Assembly (NCBI GenBank): GCA_034769895.1
Contig: JAWRYS010000701.1
Location: forward strand, 62,001 to 126,000
DNA length: 64,000 nucleotides
Source of the DNA: Magicicada septendecula
Lineage: Eukaryota; Arthropoda; Insecta; Hemiptera; Cicadidae
Reading direction: 5' to 3'
Part shown: positions 1 through 10,065 of the stretch, piece after piece
Layout of the letters: each line of letters begins with the position of its first letter
How positions within the stretch are numbered: the stretch's first letter is position 1
Notes under the pieces: generated by a model
Database searches by the model: none
What the model was told of the DNA's origin: nothing
The model's input: the letters and a program-made list of their open reading frames with translations, nothing else
Program-made: the position numbers and the translations under genes

Positions 1-740
1 AATTTTTGAATTTCTTCATTGGTACATGTAATTTAATCTGCCTTGTGTTGTTCAACATGAATCATGTGTAACTAAATTTATTGCAGATTAGCTCAGGCAT
101 AGTCTTTGACTAAAAAGGCTAAATCTAAATACTTTGATTTTGAGGCTCACATCCCTTCTTTATGGTATTTCTCACTCACTGCTTCAGACTGTGTGTGCTT
201 CTTCTGGAGCTACACTAGGCTGCTGCCAATTTGGTATATCCTGTCAGCCAGAATCTGTATTTCTTGCAGCTGTTCTTAACAGGAGCTTCTTCTCTATTCA
301 GTCCACCACCTACTTTTTTTCTGCTGGAAGGATTGATTGCTGTTACTTTGGGATTTGTTATTCAGTTATTAAGTAGTACATTTTTGAATGCTATATTTTT
401 TAGGTAAAATAATAATTTTAAAACTTGTTAACAAGTAAAATTTGCCTCAGGCTCAGATCAAATTTAATTAAAATTTTATCTAACTTTTAAGTTGCCCATT
501 AAATGAAGTACATTTATTAGTAATAAAAATCAAATTAATAAATTTTATTTTGTTAATGCTATCGGTCAGATTCTTTGTATATATGATTCTTATAGCATTG
601 ACTGAGAAAACCTCCTAGTTAGCTAATAACTTCCTAGTTACTATATTAGCCTGTATATAATACTTTTCACAAGCACATGTAACTGAGAGCAGCAATATTA
701 ATTTTTTTTATAAACAGCTGGCAAACTTTCTGAACGTAGT
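1..740. other. AT-rich sequence, no gene seen
   Basis: No frame with recognisable protein similarity. An 80-codon open frame at 134-376 looks like chance: low complexity, no motif, and it does not start at ATG. No repeat shared with the rest of the window was noticed. Confidence 0.5.
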
Positions 741-1025
741 CCAAAGTTGTAAGGATTGCTGACAGATGTTAATTTGGTAAAAATTTTGAAGATACTGAGT
801 TCAAATTTTGAATAAAATGTCTCATAATTTATAGCCCCGTATAGACTTTTGAAGTTTCTTCAAAATTTTGACTTCCATTTTTAACTCATGGTGCCACTAT
901 AGTTAAACAATTTTTGAAGTAAACACTACATGTGGACTTAAGTTCAAATTTTGATCTCCTGTTTTGGGCACTGGTGTTCTAAAATTTTGAAATTTCTGAA
1001 ACTGAAAACTATTCAGATTTTGTTG

Positions 1026-1285
1026 AGATTATTCTCTGCCAGGCGTGGTCTACTAAACACATAGCTTATAACAGACATTTCAGCCCCACCACTGGAAGCC
1101 ATCTTCAGTAAATAGAACAAGTAAGTAATTGGTAAGATGTACACCAATTCCCACAGTACACCAATTCCCAATTACTCACTCGTTCTGTACACTGAAGATG
1201 GTCTTCAGTGGTGGGACCAAAACATCAGTTGTAAGCTATGTCAGTAGTAGACCACAGCCTAATAGCCTGGCAGAGAATAATATCA
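1026..1285. repeat. Foldback element with PLE-like motif in each arm
   Basis: The left arm (about 1028-1133) is the imperfect reverse complement of the right arm (about 1168-1283), with a short spacer between. Both arms begin 'attattctctgccagg' when read from outside in. The right arm (+) and left arm (-) each contain CTGAAGA, then a stem (GGTC/GACC in the right arm, GGC/GCT in the left). The left arm follows this with GAAA; the right arm has AAAA, so its G is changed. This matches the motif type in the other foldbacks here. It sits inside the dispersed repeat at 741-1640 and so inserted later. Terminal fragments of a Penelope-like element are the likeliest source. Confidence 0.6.
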
Positions 1286-1439
1286 ATAATGCTAACACTG
1301 GCCGTGAAAGCCTTAGAAATTATTTATTCAGATTTTGGTTAAAAATTTTACTTTCATACGAGTTTTTACTCGTATTTTTGCCTTCCACCTCCTATGGTTT
1401 GCGAGATTAATCTAAAAAACAAAGGGGTTCATGTAGTAA

Positions 1440-1625
1440 AAGTATGGACATGTATGCTAAGTTTTACAAATAATATTGGTTAATGGGCTCAAAAGTTATT
1501 GTGAGGCATCCTCCAAGTAGATAGACAGACAAAAGTGTGGACATGTATACTAAGTTTTACAAATAATATTGGTTAATGGATTCAAAAGTTATTGTGAGGC
1601 ATCCTCCAAGTAGACAGACAGACAT
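1440..1625 (+). repeat. 93-bp tandem duplication
   Basis: Two copies of a segment beginning near 'ggacatgtat' (1446 and 1539) and running through 'gtgaggcatcctccaagtag' lie head to tail at an offset of 93 bp. They differ at only a few bases, so the duplication is recent relative to the surrounding repeat. Confidence 0.8.
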
Positions 1626-1640
1626 TCAGAGAAATTCAAA

Positions 1641-4600
1641 GTGGTTAAGTTAAAACTGAGAATTTTCTTTTGCTCATTCAAAAAAGAGTAGTATTATAGA
1701 GTTGGGATTGTGTAATGTAGTAATTGATATATAAACAAATTATGGGCAACAAAACCCAAGAATTTAGTTATTTGTATGCCGTATGCACTACAAGTAGGTG
1801 AGAGTGTACTTGAATTGGGGAAGTTTATATCTATGAAAACATATATTCATAAAAATTTCAAGTCCCAGAAATCTTGGCACAAACCCAAATACATGGATTT
1901 CAGTGGCCATTATTCTTTAGCAACTACATTTGAAGTGGAGGCACAAAAAACATGAGGAAACAAATCTAGATAAAAGACTTCATAACCTTTTCATTATACT
2001 GTCGGCAAAAAGTTTTTTATGGTAAATGGTGAAAAGATCCTTTATGCTCTAGATGTTTTTAGTTGTGTGATGGTATATTATGTGTAAACATTATTAGCTT
2101 AAGTACTCTGTATGTAAGAACACTGAAACTGAGTACCAATGAACTTTTCTGTTGTCATATATAGGTTTTCTTCTTATAAAAAAGATTCTTATTTGTACTG
2201 GATGGCTATAGCTGCCCTACTTTGATTTGTTTATTGTTTTTTACAGCTTCTCACGTAGGATTCACATTGCTTTTTGTTTGGAGGAGGAACCTACTTCACT
2301 TTCAAATCATGATTTAAGAAGTATTCTTGTTTAAGTATGTCTTCTGAATCTTTGAATGACTATTACCTTATGCAGTTATTTCCTCTTTATTTGTTAGAAA
2401 CAATAAATACTGAAGTACAATACACATATTTTCACATAGTAACTATGAAGTCAGCTGTTTTTATACTGTCTTTGTTGTTCTTATCACAACTCTAGATTTT
2501 TTTTAATCACCAAAGCTTTTTAATGTGCTCAATAATAGTACATGAAACTCTTGCTAAAATTATTAATGAGAGTATTTAAACAGTTTGCTAGAAAACGTGA
2601 TTTTTAATGAGTATAGTGAACCATATAGGACATTTAATTGACCCTGCCATGTGGTCAATTATAATTATGTAATTATAATAACAATTATAATTACATAATC
2701 ATGGCTAGTAATCCTGGGGGGGGGGGGATTGTGCATGTGATATGTTCTGGAGTCATGATTTTTTGTATTTACAATTTTCATTATCTTCACAATTGCTTTA
2801 GAATCCTGAGATTGAACAAGAAAGAATAATAATAATCATCATATGTTTTCCATAAGGGAGAAATGCATTATGCACAATAAGGGAGATAGTGTATGGGACT
2901 CCCACCCACTAAAAACACCATCTCCTTTTTAGGCTAGCCACCATGTGACCACAATCACATTTTGTCAAGGTGATGCCCTTTTTTTAGCCATTATCAGGCT
3001 TCTTCTTGTTTCTCCTTCAGTATGCATCTTATTTTTGTTCGGGACTTGTTAACTTAAAAAGGAAAGTACATACACATCCAAATCCACTCACCACACAAAT
3101 TTCTTGTGTACACGTGCATGTGTGTGTGGATTTAAATTTTGTGTTAGTATGTTTAGTTTTTTTTTATTTTGGAAGAAGAGATTTGGATTTTTAATTTTTA
3201 TTTTATAATTTTATTACCTTCCATAATAAAATAACAATAGAATTAGCAATTTGTACAATTTTGTATTGGACAATAATTTTAGAAACCATATTGACCATTA
3301 ATTAAATTAACATTCACATTTATAAAGAGATAAGTAAAAGTAAACTTATAATTGTTTATTCACAGTGATTAGAAACCTGATGACTAATAAAAAAATCTTT
3401 CTTATTTCTAATAATGTAATAAGTTACCCTGTTTATAGTTTTATTAGTATGAAAAATAATTATATTTCAAAATATAAATGTTCGTAGCAATAATATTTTT
3501 CAGTAACCTAATTTACATTGACTTTTTCAAAGTGCATACTGCAAAATGATTTATCCATAACTATTACTTAAATAATTAACAAAAAAATGTTGTGTTCTCC
3601 ATCCTACAGAAAGAAAGCAGGGCTATTAATTTAAATTAAATTAAGTGTGTAATTGAATTAAATTAATATTTGAAACATAATTAAATTAATAATTTAAAGT
3701 ATATTGGAATTACAATTATAAAGAAAATCAATTAAGATATTGTATTGTATAGTATTGTTTAAATGATCGATATCGTGAGTTGATAGTTCACATCACCATC
3801 AGCTCCACAATAAGCACTGTCTTCTTAGTTTTTTTTTTATAATGCTCTTAACTGACACAGATCTAAATATAACTGAATCATTTCTATTGTGATATTTAGA
3901 AATTTGTAATTCATCTTCCAATGCTTTCTTTTTTCACACTGAACAGTTACCTAATATCTGCAGGCAATTCCTGTGCACTTTAAACTATTGTTCATGATCT
4001 ATCATAATATTCATGAAATAAAATATCTTAAGCTGCCAACTATCTTTGGAGTAAAATTTTACCTGTTACATTTGTTCTCTTTGCTCAGTTTCTTCAATTA
4101 AATCTGCCTTACGGATAAATGCTACAGTGGCGTGACAATATTTAGTTCTGTGTCTAGCAAAAATAAAATGCACAATTTATGAAGTGAGTAAACCAAAATA
4201 GTCACTCTGTTGAGTGAGTATTTTGATTTCTACAGTCCCCACCAAAAGTTTTATTTTGACCCGTGTGTAAATCAGAATACCTAGTCTGCAGAAAGTCAGC
4301 AATTTATTTTGACCATTGTCTAAGATAATATTCATGAACTCAATATTTCATCTTGCACACTGCATGGAATGAGCAAAAATTTCAGGCAGTGCCCAAATTT
4401 GGCAGTTGCAAATGATATATAGAATTCACACTTACATAAATGTGTTTATTTGATAGTATGCATATTTTTTTTAAGCCAACCAACATAAATTTAAAAATCG
4501 TATGATTGTATCACATTATAATTACCTTCATTTGAAAAATCATGCAGCAAATTCACAGTTTTTACCAATTGCTCTTAATCCAGAAATACTCTGCAATAAA

Positions 4601-4930
4601 AATTTGTAGAAATTGCCCAGTGGCTAATCATGAGGTAATGATTTTTGTACTATTATTGTTTAATAATATCTGTACAAAAGTATGATTATTAATAATTAGT
4701 TACAGATCACATGGAAAGTTCTTGGAGTGAAACATAAAAAAACAAAAATATGTCTTGAAGACATAGTAAAAATATATGTATTTTATTTTTTAAGGTATGT
4801 TTAAAACAAACAGGAAAGATTGTGTACCAACTAGAGAAATATGTTAGGTGTTAACTTATTATTATTAGTTGTTAATTGAATTATTAGAGACATTATTTTT
4901 TTCTCAACTTCATAAAGGTACAAAGGAAAA
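1641..4930. other. AT-rich sequence, no gene seen
   Basis: No convincing coding frame. It contains a 12-G homopolymer at 2716-2727, preceded by an AT-rich palindromic stretch at about 2655-2700 that could form a hairpin. Short open frames here (for example 3006-3194) have no recognisable motif. Confidence 0.5.
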
Positions 4931-5014
4931 AATTTATTTCAGTTAAATATCACTATACTATTGACGACTCGGAACACAAAGTTTTTTATAAGTAAAAACG
5001 TAAAGTTTTACCTT

Positions 5015-5061
5015 ACAGCCTAAACCGGCTTTCACCTATAGAAGGCTTCATCAGAGGCTGT
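5015..5061 (-). ncRNA. Hammerhead-ribozyme-like motif, left arm of foldback
   Basis: This is the mirror copy of the motif at 5216-5262, read on the minus strand. It has the same flanking complementary 7-mers (ACAGCCT and AGGCTGT), the CTGATGA core, short stem, GAAA, and near-palindrome AGCCGGTT. One unpaired base lies between CTGATGA and the stem, which departs from the canonical core. Confidence 0.4.
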
Positions 5062-5215
5062 CGTTAGTAGCGCTGCTCGTCTTGTTGTTGGCGACGAGAA
5101 AGTGTTTCAAAAGATTGAAGCTGTGTGTGTGTGGTGAGATGTGTTCGAATAATGCGTGCGATTTGAATTGTGTCTGTTCGTTTCGCCAACAACAAGACGA
5201 GCAGCGCTACTAACG

Positions 5216-5262
5216 ACAGCCTCTGATGAAGCCTTCTATAGGTGAAAGCCGGTTTAGGCTGT
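5216..5262 (+). ncRNA. Hammerhead-ribozyme-like motif, right arm of foldback
   Basis: In hammerhead terms: stem I strands ACAGCCT (5216-5222) and AGGCTGT (5256-5262) pair over 7 bp. CTGATGA is at 5223-5229. Stem II is GCC/GGT with a TTCTATA loop at 5231-5243, and GAAA is at 5244-5247. A near-palindromic stem III (AGCC/GGTT) follows, then T at the cleavage position. One extra A (5230) sits between CTGATGA and stem II. A loopless stem III would require pairing between two RNAs, as proposed for minimal hammerheads of Penelope-like elements. Activity is not shown. Confidence 0.45.
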
Positions 5263-5386
5263 AAGGTAAAACTTTACGTTTTTACTTATAAAAAACTTTG
5301 TGTTCCGAGTCGTCAATATTATAGTGATATTTAGTTAAGTAACGGACACGTCATGGACAACGAAATCCAAGAATTTATTTCAGTTA

Positions 5387-5815
5387 TTTAACACACAACT
5401 TGTTATTTCTTTGTAACTAAATGGGAGGAAAACTGAGGTTGTTAATTAAATATACCAAGAATATTTCAACTTTAATTATTTTTAAACAACATAATTATTT
5501 ATTAAATTAGTGTCCTGTTATCACTGTAATATAAATATGGTTAATTGTCAGAAATTAATCTAAAAAACATTCAGAAACCTCTGGCATATTCTAGAATAAT
5601 CTTATTCTAGAGAACTGTTATACCACTGATGCCTCCAGTTACCTGTAAGATCATTATTTCTGTCATTTTACAGTGTTTATAATGTATTCCAATTTCATCG
5701 CTTCTTTTGCTTCAGGGTCGTGAAAACGTCTTTAAGCAACTATGTACCTGCTTCCATATAAATATTGTTATTGTGATTACAAGTTTTCTGGTCACCAATC
5801 ACACACGCGCGCGCA

Positions 5816-5850
<35 letters not shown>

Positions 5851-6732
5851 GTTTATGATCTCATTGTCCTCTGATTTCCACTGTTAAATGTCATAAACCC
5901 CAATATTATGACAGTCTCATGGACTGTCATGTTGTACAGTGGAAACAGAATAGCTGACACTAGATGAAATCACTAATTATAACTTCAATACAGTTATTAA
6001 CAAGCAAAGACATTCTTATCCAATTCTTCAAGTTAAAATTTGTCTGACACACAACAATAAATGTCACCTTATTACAGTTTCGAAATAAGTAACACTAAAC
6101 CACAAGTTACAATAGCAATCACTCTGAACTGCACTGTAATATCACTAACTCTAAACTTACGTTGTCCGGCTACTAGTGCTTATATTTATACCTTACTAAG
6201 ATTCGAGAATAATTTGTCACTTTCTGGATGATGTGTTGAGAAATAATTGTGTAGTTACAGATAATCTGGAACATGCTAGAAGTGTGTCAGTGTCTGACCT
6301 TGTATAATGCTGGGCAGAATGATTGACAAACACCTGGGATGTGTCTGTAACAGCCTTGTATGTTGCTCCCTTTCAAGTGTCATGTAGACACTTTTGTTAT
6401 CAGATCAATGTAGCATTAGCATAAATAAATAAGCTTTTAGAAGATAATGTGATATCTAATATATTACTTTACTGATGATACATGGTAAGAAACTTCTCCA
6501 AATGATGGTTTATTGCTTCTTCAAAACCATGTGAAGGCTTAGTATTCACTTACTATCCAGTCATAAAAAATGGATATACAAGTATACATACAATTAGTGT
6601 GTACTTCAATTTTAATGTGCCCAGCCTTTTGATGTTACCTACCTAACCATTACGTCTATGCATTGTTAGAAAAAAAAGCACCAAATCTTGAGTTATCAAA
6701 CTAAATATATATTTACAGATATATACAAATAA
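5387..6732. other. AT-rich sequence, no gene seen
   Basis: No coding frame or RNA gene recognised. Apart from the microsatellite at 5801-5849 nothing structured was noticed. Confidence 0.5.
5801..5849 (+). repeat. (AC)n microsatellite with CG interruption
   Basis: ACACAC, then CGCGCGCG, then about 15 AC units. Simple dinucleotide repeat. Confidence 0.95.
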
Positions 6733-6890
6733 ATTCTTGAATTTTGTTGTCCATGTCCGTTGATTAACTAAATATGAGTATATCACTACCGACTCGGAAC
6801 ACAATTCATGTTATAGTGAATTGTATTGTTTGGATTTCTTAACAAAAAACTTACCACAAACTTGTGTTCCAAGTCAGTAGTGATATACTT
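6733..6890. repeat. Second, shorter copy of the 4946-5371 foldback family
   Basis: Ends 'agtatatcactaccgactcg' (from 6777) and its near reverse complement ending at about 6889 form inverted termini of about 28 bp. They match the outer ends of the foldback at 4946-5371. The stretch 6733-6776 is the reverse complement of the tail that follows the right arm of that element ('ggacatggacaac' region). It is a diverged or internally different member of the same family, without the hammerhead-like core. Confidence 0.6.
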
Positions 6891-7112
6891 ATATTTATAT
6901 ACAAATAATAAATACATACAAATAAGTTTTATAATTCACAACCTTTTTTGTCTCATTGCCCTTTGGTAATCAGTTTATTTACACTGGAAATAATATCTAC
7001 TTATACCACCTATAACAACACACACACATTGTATGTGTGTATAAAGATGTTTTACTGTTTGTGGTATGTTTTTTGTTAAGAAATCCAAACAATACAATTG
7101 ACTATAATATGA
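6806..7112. repeat. Inverted repeat, arms of about 55-60 bp
   Basis: The left arm (about 6806-6862) and right arm (about 7058-7112) share the block 'caattgtattgtttggattt' region in opposite orientation, separated by about 195 bp. The left arm lies in the spacer of the foldback at 6777-6889, so the two structures overlap. Confidence 0.7.
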
Positions 7113-7508
7113 ATACAACAAATTGAAAAATTTTATTTGTGTGCATATGGGACAAATATACAGGCCTTGTGAGATTTCCAACATAACACACAGAGAACTA
7201 AAATTGAAAAAACATGTAGAAACTTAAAGTTATTTCTGAATTTGTCATATAGCTAAAAGTTAGTGACAAACTATCTTATTATTATTTACTTGTCCCTCAA
7301 TGCCTACTAATACTGCCTAATGGCATTGATACCTCCCACAGATTCTTCTAATGCTTGTAGAGGGGGTGGTAAAGCCCAATTTGGAAGACTATGACATAGC
7401 ATGTCTTTTTTCTTCGATGTTACAGATATGTTTTCATTCCTGGAACTTTCTAACTAAACTGTATACTTTTTAATTATAAATGTACCATTAAAGTATTACT
7501 CATATTGG
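6891..7508. other. AT-rich sequence, no gene seen
   Basis: Apart from the right arm of the inverted repeat ending near 7112, nothing recognisable. The minus-strand open frame at 6975-7184 overlaps that repeat and has no motif. Confidence 0.4.
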
Positions 7509-7670
7509 TTTTGGCTCACAAATATACTCAACTTTAAAGTGCTATAGTATAGTGATTTTGTACAAATATTAAACAGTAATATTTGTACTAAATATAAATG
7601 ATATACAAATCAGTGAATCCTAACTTATGAAACTATATACCTATTATTAAATATTACATAAATATATAAA
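7509..7670 (+). repeat. About 155-bp direct repeat, copy 1 (second copy at 9541)
   Basis: From 'ggctcacaaatatactcaac' onward this is nearly identical to 9541-9688, 2032 bp downstream. Copy 1 continues past 'aatattacat' with its own sequence. Copy 2 is cut at exactly that point by the foldback at 9689. Confidence 0.9.
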
Positions 7671-7742
7671 AGAATTTTACTAATTCATGTAACATAGATC
7701 ACTGTTTAGAGATAAATATGCATGTAACAGGATATAATGCAT

Positions 7743-7743
<1 letters not shown>

Positions 7744-7829
<86 letters not shown>
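7744..7829 (+). repeat. (AC)n microsatellite, about 42 units
   Basis: Uninterrupted AC dinucleotides over about 85 bp, the longest perfect microsatellite in the window. Confidence 0.98.
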
Positions 7830-7832
<3 letters not shown>

Positions 7833-8264
7833 CTGAAATAATTAATGCACAAATAAATTTGTTAAAATACTATTAAGGTTGATTTTGGAAGAAATATAGT
7901 TACAAATTCTTCAAGAACTTTTAAAGGATATAGTATGAATACACAAGTTAGTAGTGAAGTTTATAAGCTGATACAAATAAAATTTAACAAGATCAAGCCA
8001 AAATGTAATACCAGTATTCATTGTATTATACTGACAACTATTTTGATATAATAACACTTTTAGGAACAGAACATATATTGTCTACAGTCAGTCATTTAGT
8101 GTGGAAACTAATGAATTAATTGTTGTTAGTGTGCTATTATGACAACTGCACTGAAATATAATGTTTAGAGACATATGTGTATATAACTAAATTTTGTTTA
8201 TAATAGAATTCCATGAATAACCTACCAGTGTCTTAAATCATGTGCATATTAGAACTGGTTTAAT
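7830..8264. other. AT-rich sequence, no gene seen
   Basis: No coding frame, repeat partner or RNA motif recognised. Confidence 0.5.
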
Positions 8265-8700
8265 TAGTTGTTTCGATAGTTCATCTTCTTTTTTCACAGT
8301 ACTAAATTAATATAGAATATTGAACTTTCACTTGTGAAACTTACTTGTTTTCTCCCGTACGCGTTTCGGCGTGATGTGCGCCTTCATCGGCGGATTGAGA
8401 CAGACTGCCAGTACTCGTAACGGTTTTATTTGGTAGGTTGAGTGGGGGTGGTGTGTGTTGGAAGGGGATTGGCGTGGGGATCCGAATTATTGTTTGTTTT
8501 ATGTATATGTGTCAAAAAGTGTGTGTGATTTATAGTGTAACTGGTCGTTAAGTATGCTGTTTGGTTGTGTTGTGTGGTGTTTGTATATTTCATATTGTTC
8601 TGCTGTGTTTAGTTTTCGACTTTTGGGTAATGAGACAGACTGCCAGTAACTCGTAACAGTTTTATTTGGTAGGTTGAGTGGGGGTGGTGTGTGGTTTAAA
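8265..8700 (-). repeat. PLE-like terminal fragment, single-armed copy
   Basis: 8265-8460 is the reverse complement of about 9860-10065, the right arm of the foldback at 9689-10027 plus its flank ('ttcatctt', 'cacagtactaaattaat' region). It contains a hammerhead-like motif on the minus strand at 8354-8394. The block 'gagacagactgccagta' through the G-rich segment at 8395-8460 is repeated directly at about 8630-8695. It is probably a terminal piece of a Penelope-like element in single orientation. Confidence 0.6.
8354..8394 (-). ncRNA. Hammerhead-like motif
   Basis: Minus strand: TCCG (stem I), CCGATGA (one change from CTGATGA), extra A, stem II GGCG/CGCC with 7-base loop, GAAA, palindrome ACGCGT, A, then CGGG, which pairs with TCCG using one G-U pair. 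The order and spacing match the copies at 5216, 9736 and 12082. The U4-to-C change would be expected to impair a hammerhead core. Confidence 0.4.
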
Positions 8701-9540
8701 TGTTTGTTTATTCATGTTTTAACTCTTCATGCACATCTTTTAGTATGTTAAATATTTCTTCTGCAGAATTATTGGCAGTACTAAATACTATTAAAAATAT
8801 TTCAAAAAATAGTATGAATGGAAACATACTAGCAATATTAGTTTTATCATAATGAGATTAGTAACTATTTAGATGTTACTGCTACTACTAGATGGTATGA
8901 GACTATTTAGATGTGTATAACTACTGGTACTGTACTTCAACAGGTTTTTGTTTTACAGTAAAAGTGTACAACATGGTCCAATTCAGATAAATTATATGTC
9001 GGACTGAGGTAGATAAGGTTTGTATACATCATATTACCATACTAAGGCCTGCTGATGTAAGTAAATTATTAAACTCTGATGTACTTGCCTCCAAACTCTG
9101 CAAACAACAAGTGTAACTTATACTGCATATAATATATAAATTTTTGGACTTTCAACGTTCTGCCTGCTCGTGCTTTTATCCGAGTTTAAGTATATCAACA
9201 TCAGCTTAGGGTGCCTTGAACAGAAGTAGCAGTAATGGCTAAAGCTTAAGAGTTAGCACACACTAATAGAAATTTGAAACAGACATTTTAGAATAAGACT
9301 ATCTTCATATAGAAATTGGAAACTGGATTTCATTTCAATAAATCTTATTCAAATGAAACAAGTCTAACCTAATATTTCTATGTTTTTAACATCAATGGAT
9401 GTTTAGGAAACAAAGATGTAAACAAGAAGTCTGATAACAAAGTTTACAATATTTCAAATGCATTTATAACTGATAAAGTTCTATATTGTATTACAGGAGT
9501 GGGATAAATAGATATTTTCTTTACTACAGGTATATCTTTA
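8701..9540. other. AT-rich sequence, no gene seen
   Basis: No coding frame or repeat partner recognised. Confidence 0.5.
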
Positions 9541-9688
9541 TTGGCTCACAAATATACTCAACTTTAAAGTGCTATAGTATAGTGATTTTGTACAAATATT
9601 AAGCAGTAATATTTGTACTAAATATAAATGATATACAAATCAGTGAATCCTAACATATGAAACTATATACCTATTATTAAATATTACA
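9541..9688 (+). repeat. About 155-bp direct repeat, copy 2, truncated by foldback
   Basis: Near-identical to 7509-7660. The match ends at 'aatattacat', where the foldback element begins, so the copy at 7509 approximates the state before that insertion. Confidence 0.9.
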
Positions 9689-9735
9689 TTAATATTGGTT
9701 ATTAAACTTTAACTTGTGAACTTACTTTGTTTCCT

Positions 9736-9776
9736 CCCGTACGCGTTTCTGCGTGATGTGCGCCTTCGTCAGCGGT
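9736..9776 (-). ncRNA. Hammerhead-like motif, left arm
   Basis: Minus strand: ACCG, CTGACGA (fits CTGANGA), extra A, GGCG...CGCA loop region, GAAA, palindrome ACGCGT, A, CGGG. CGG/CCG can pair as stem I. The base closing stem II is changed (C to A) relative to the 8354 copy. Confidence 0.4.
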
Positions 9777-9939
9777 GTGAGACAGACTGTCAGTAACTTG
9801 TAACGGTTTTTTTGTTGGTAGGTTGAGTGGGGGGGGGGGAAGGGAATTGGCGCGGGGATCCGAAATTCGCTTCCACCCCCCCCCCACACACAACCTACCA
9901 ACAAAAAAACCGTTACAAGTTACTGGCAGTCTGTCTCAC

Positions 9940-9980
9940 ACCGCTGACAAAGGCGCACATTACGCCGAAAAGCGTATGGG
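9940..9980 (+). ncRNA. Hammerhead-like motif, right arm, degraded core
   Basis: CTGACAA (last G of CTGANGA changed to A), extra A, perfect GGCG/CGCC stem II, GAAA, AGCGT, A, TGGG. This is the mirror of the left-arm motif with different substitutions, so the two arms have been mutating independently. Confidence 0.35.
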
Positions 9981-10065
9981 AGGAAACAAAGTAAGTTCAC
10001 AAGTGAAAGTTTAATAACCAATATTAATTTAGTGCTGTGAAAAAGGAAGATGAACTATCAAAACA

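Larger units (their letters stand above)
741..1640 (+). repeat. Dispersed non-coding repeat, copy 1 (related to 13180-13760)
   Basis: This stretch and 13180-13760 share an unusual texture and order of short blocks. Several 'aaaattttga' segments come first, then 'aatctaaaaaa', then 'gtaaaagtatg', then a run of 'gacagaca' units. They are diverged copies of one repeat family of unknown class. This copy is interrupted by the foldback at 1026-1285 and has a tandem duplication near its end. No coding capacity was seen. Confidence 0.5.
4931..5386. mobile_element. Foldback element with 15-bp target duplication, PLE-type
   Basis: Arms 4945-5094 and 5183-5332 are nearly perfect reverse complements, with a spacer of about 90 bp containing a short TG run. 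The right arm continues for about 40 bp ('cggacacgtcatgg' region) before the flank. The sequence 'aatttatttcagtta' occurs at 4931-4945 and again at 5372-5386, so the insert itself is about 4946-5371 with a 15-bp target duplication. No coding frame. Each arm contains a hammerhead-like motif (separate entries). A PLE terminal-repeat inverted dimer is the favoured interpretation. The foldback and duplication are seen directly; the class is inferred. Confidence 0.8.
9689..10027. mobile_element. Foldback element, PLE-type, long inverted arms
   Basis: The arms run from 'attaatattgg' inward at 9689 to 'ccaatattaat' at about 10027 and are near-perfect reverse complements of about 145 bp. The short central spacer (about 9835-9880) contains a G run and a C run that can themselves pair. 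Each arm carries a hammerhead-like motif (9736-9776 minus, 9940-9980 plus). Open frames over the arms (9702-10014) arise from the palindrome and are not genes. The right-hand flank, about 10028-10065, matches the 8265 copy in reverse, so the source element was longer than the palindrome. Confidence 0.8.

Noticed and set aside
134-376. 80-codon open frame
   Set aside because: No motif, no ATG start, and composition like the flanks; treated as chance.
9702-10014. Overlapping 60-63 codon frames on both strands
   Set aside because: Mirror images produced by the foldback palindrome.
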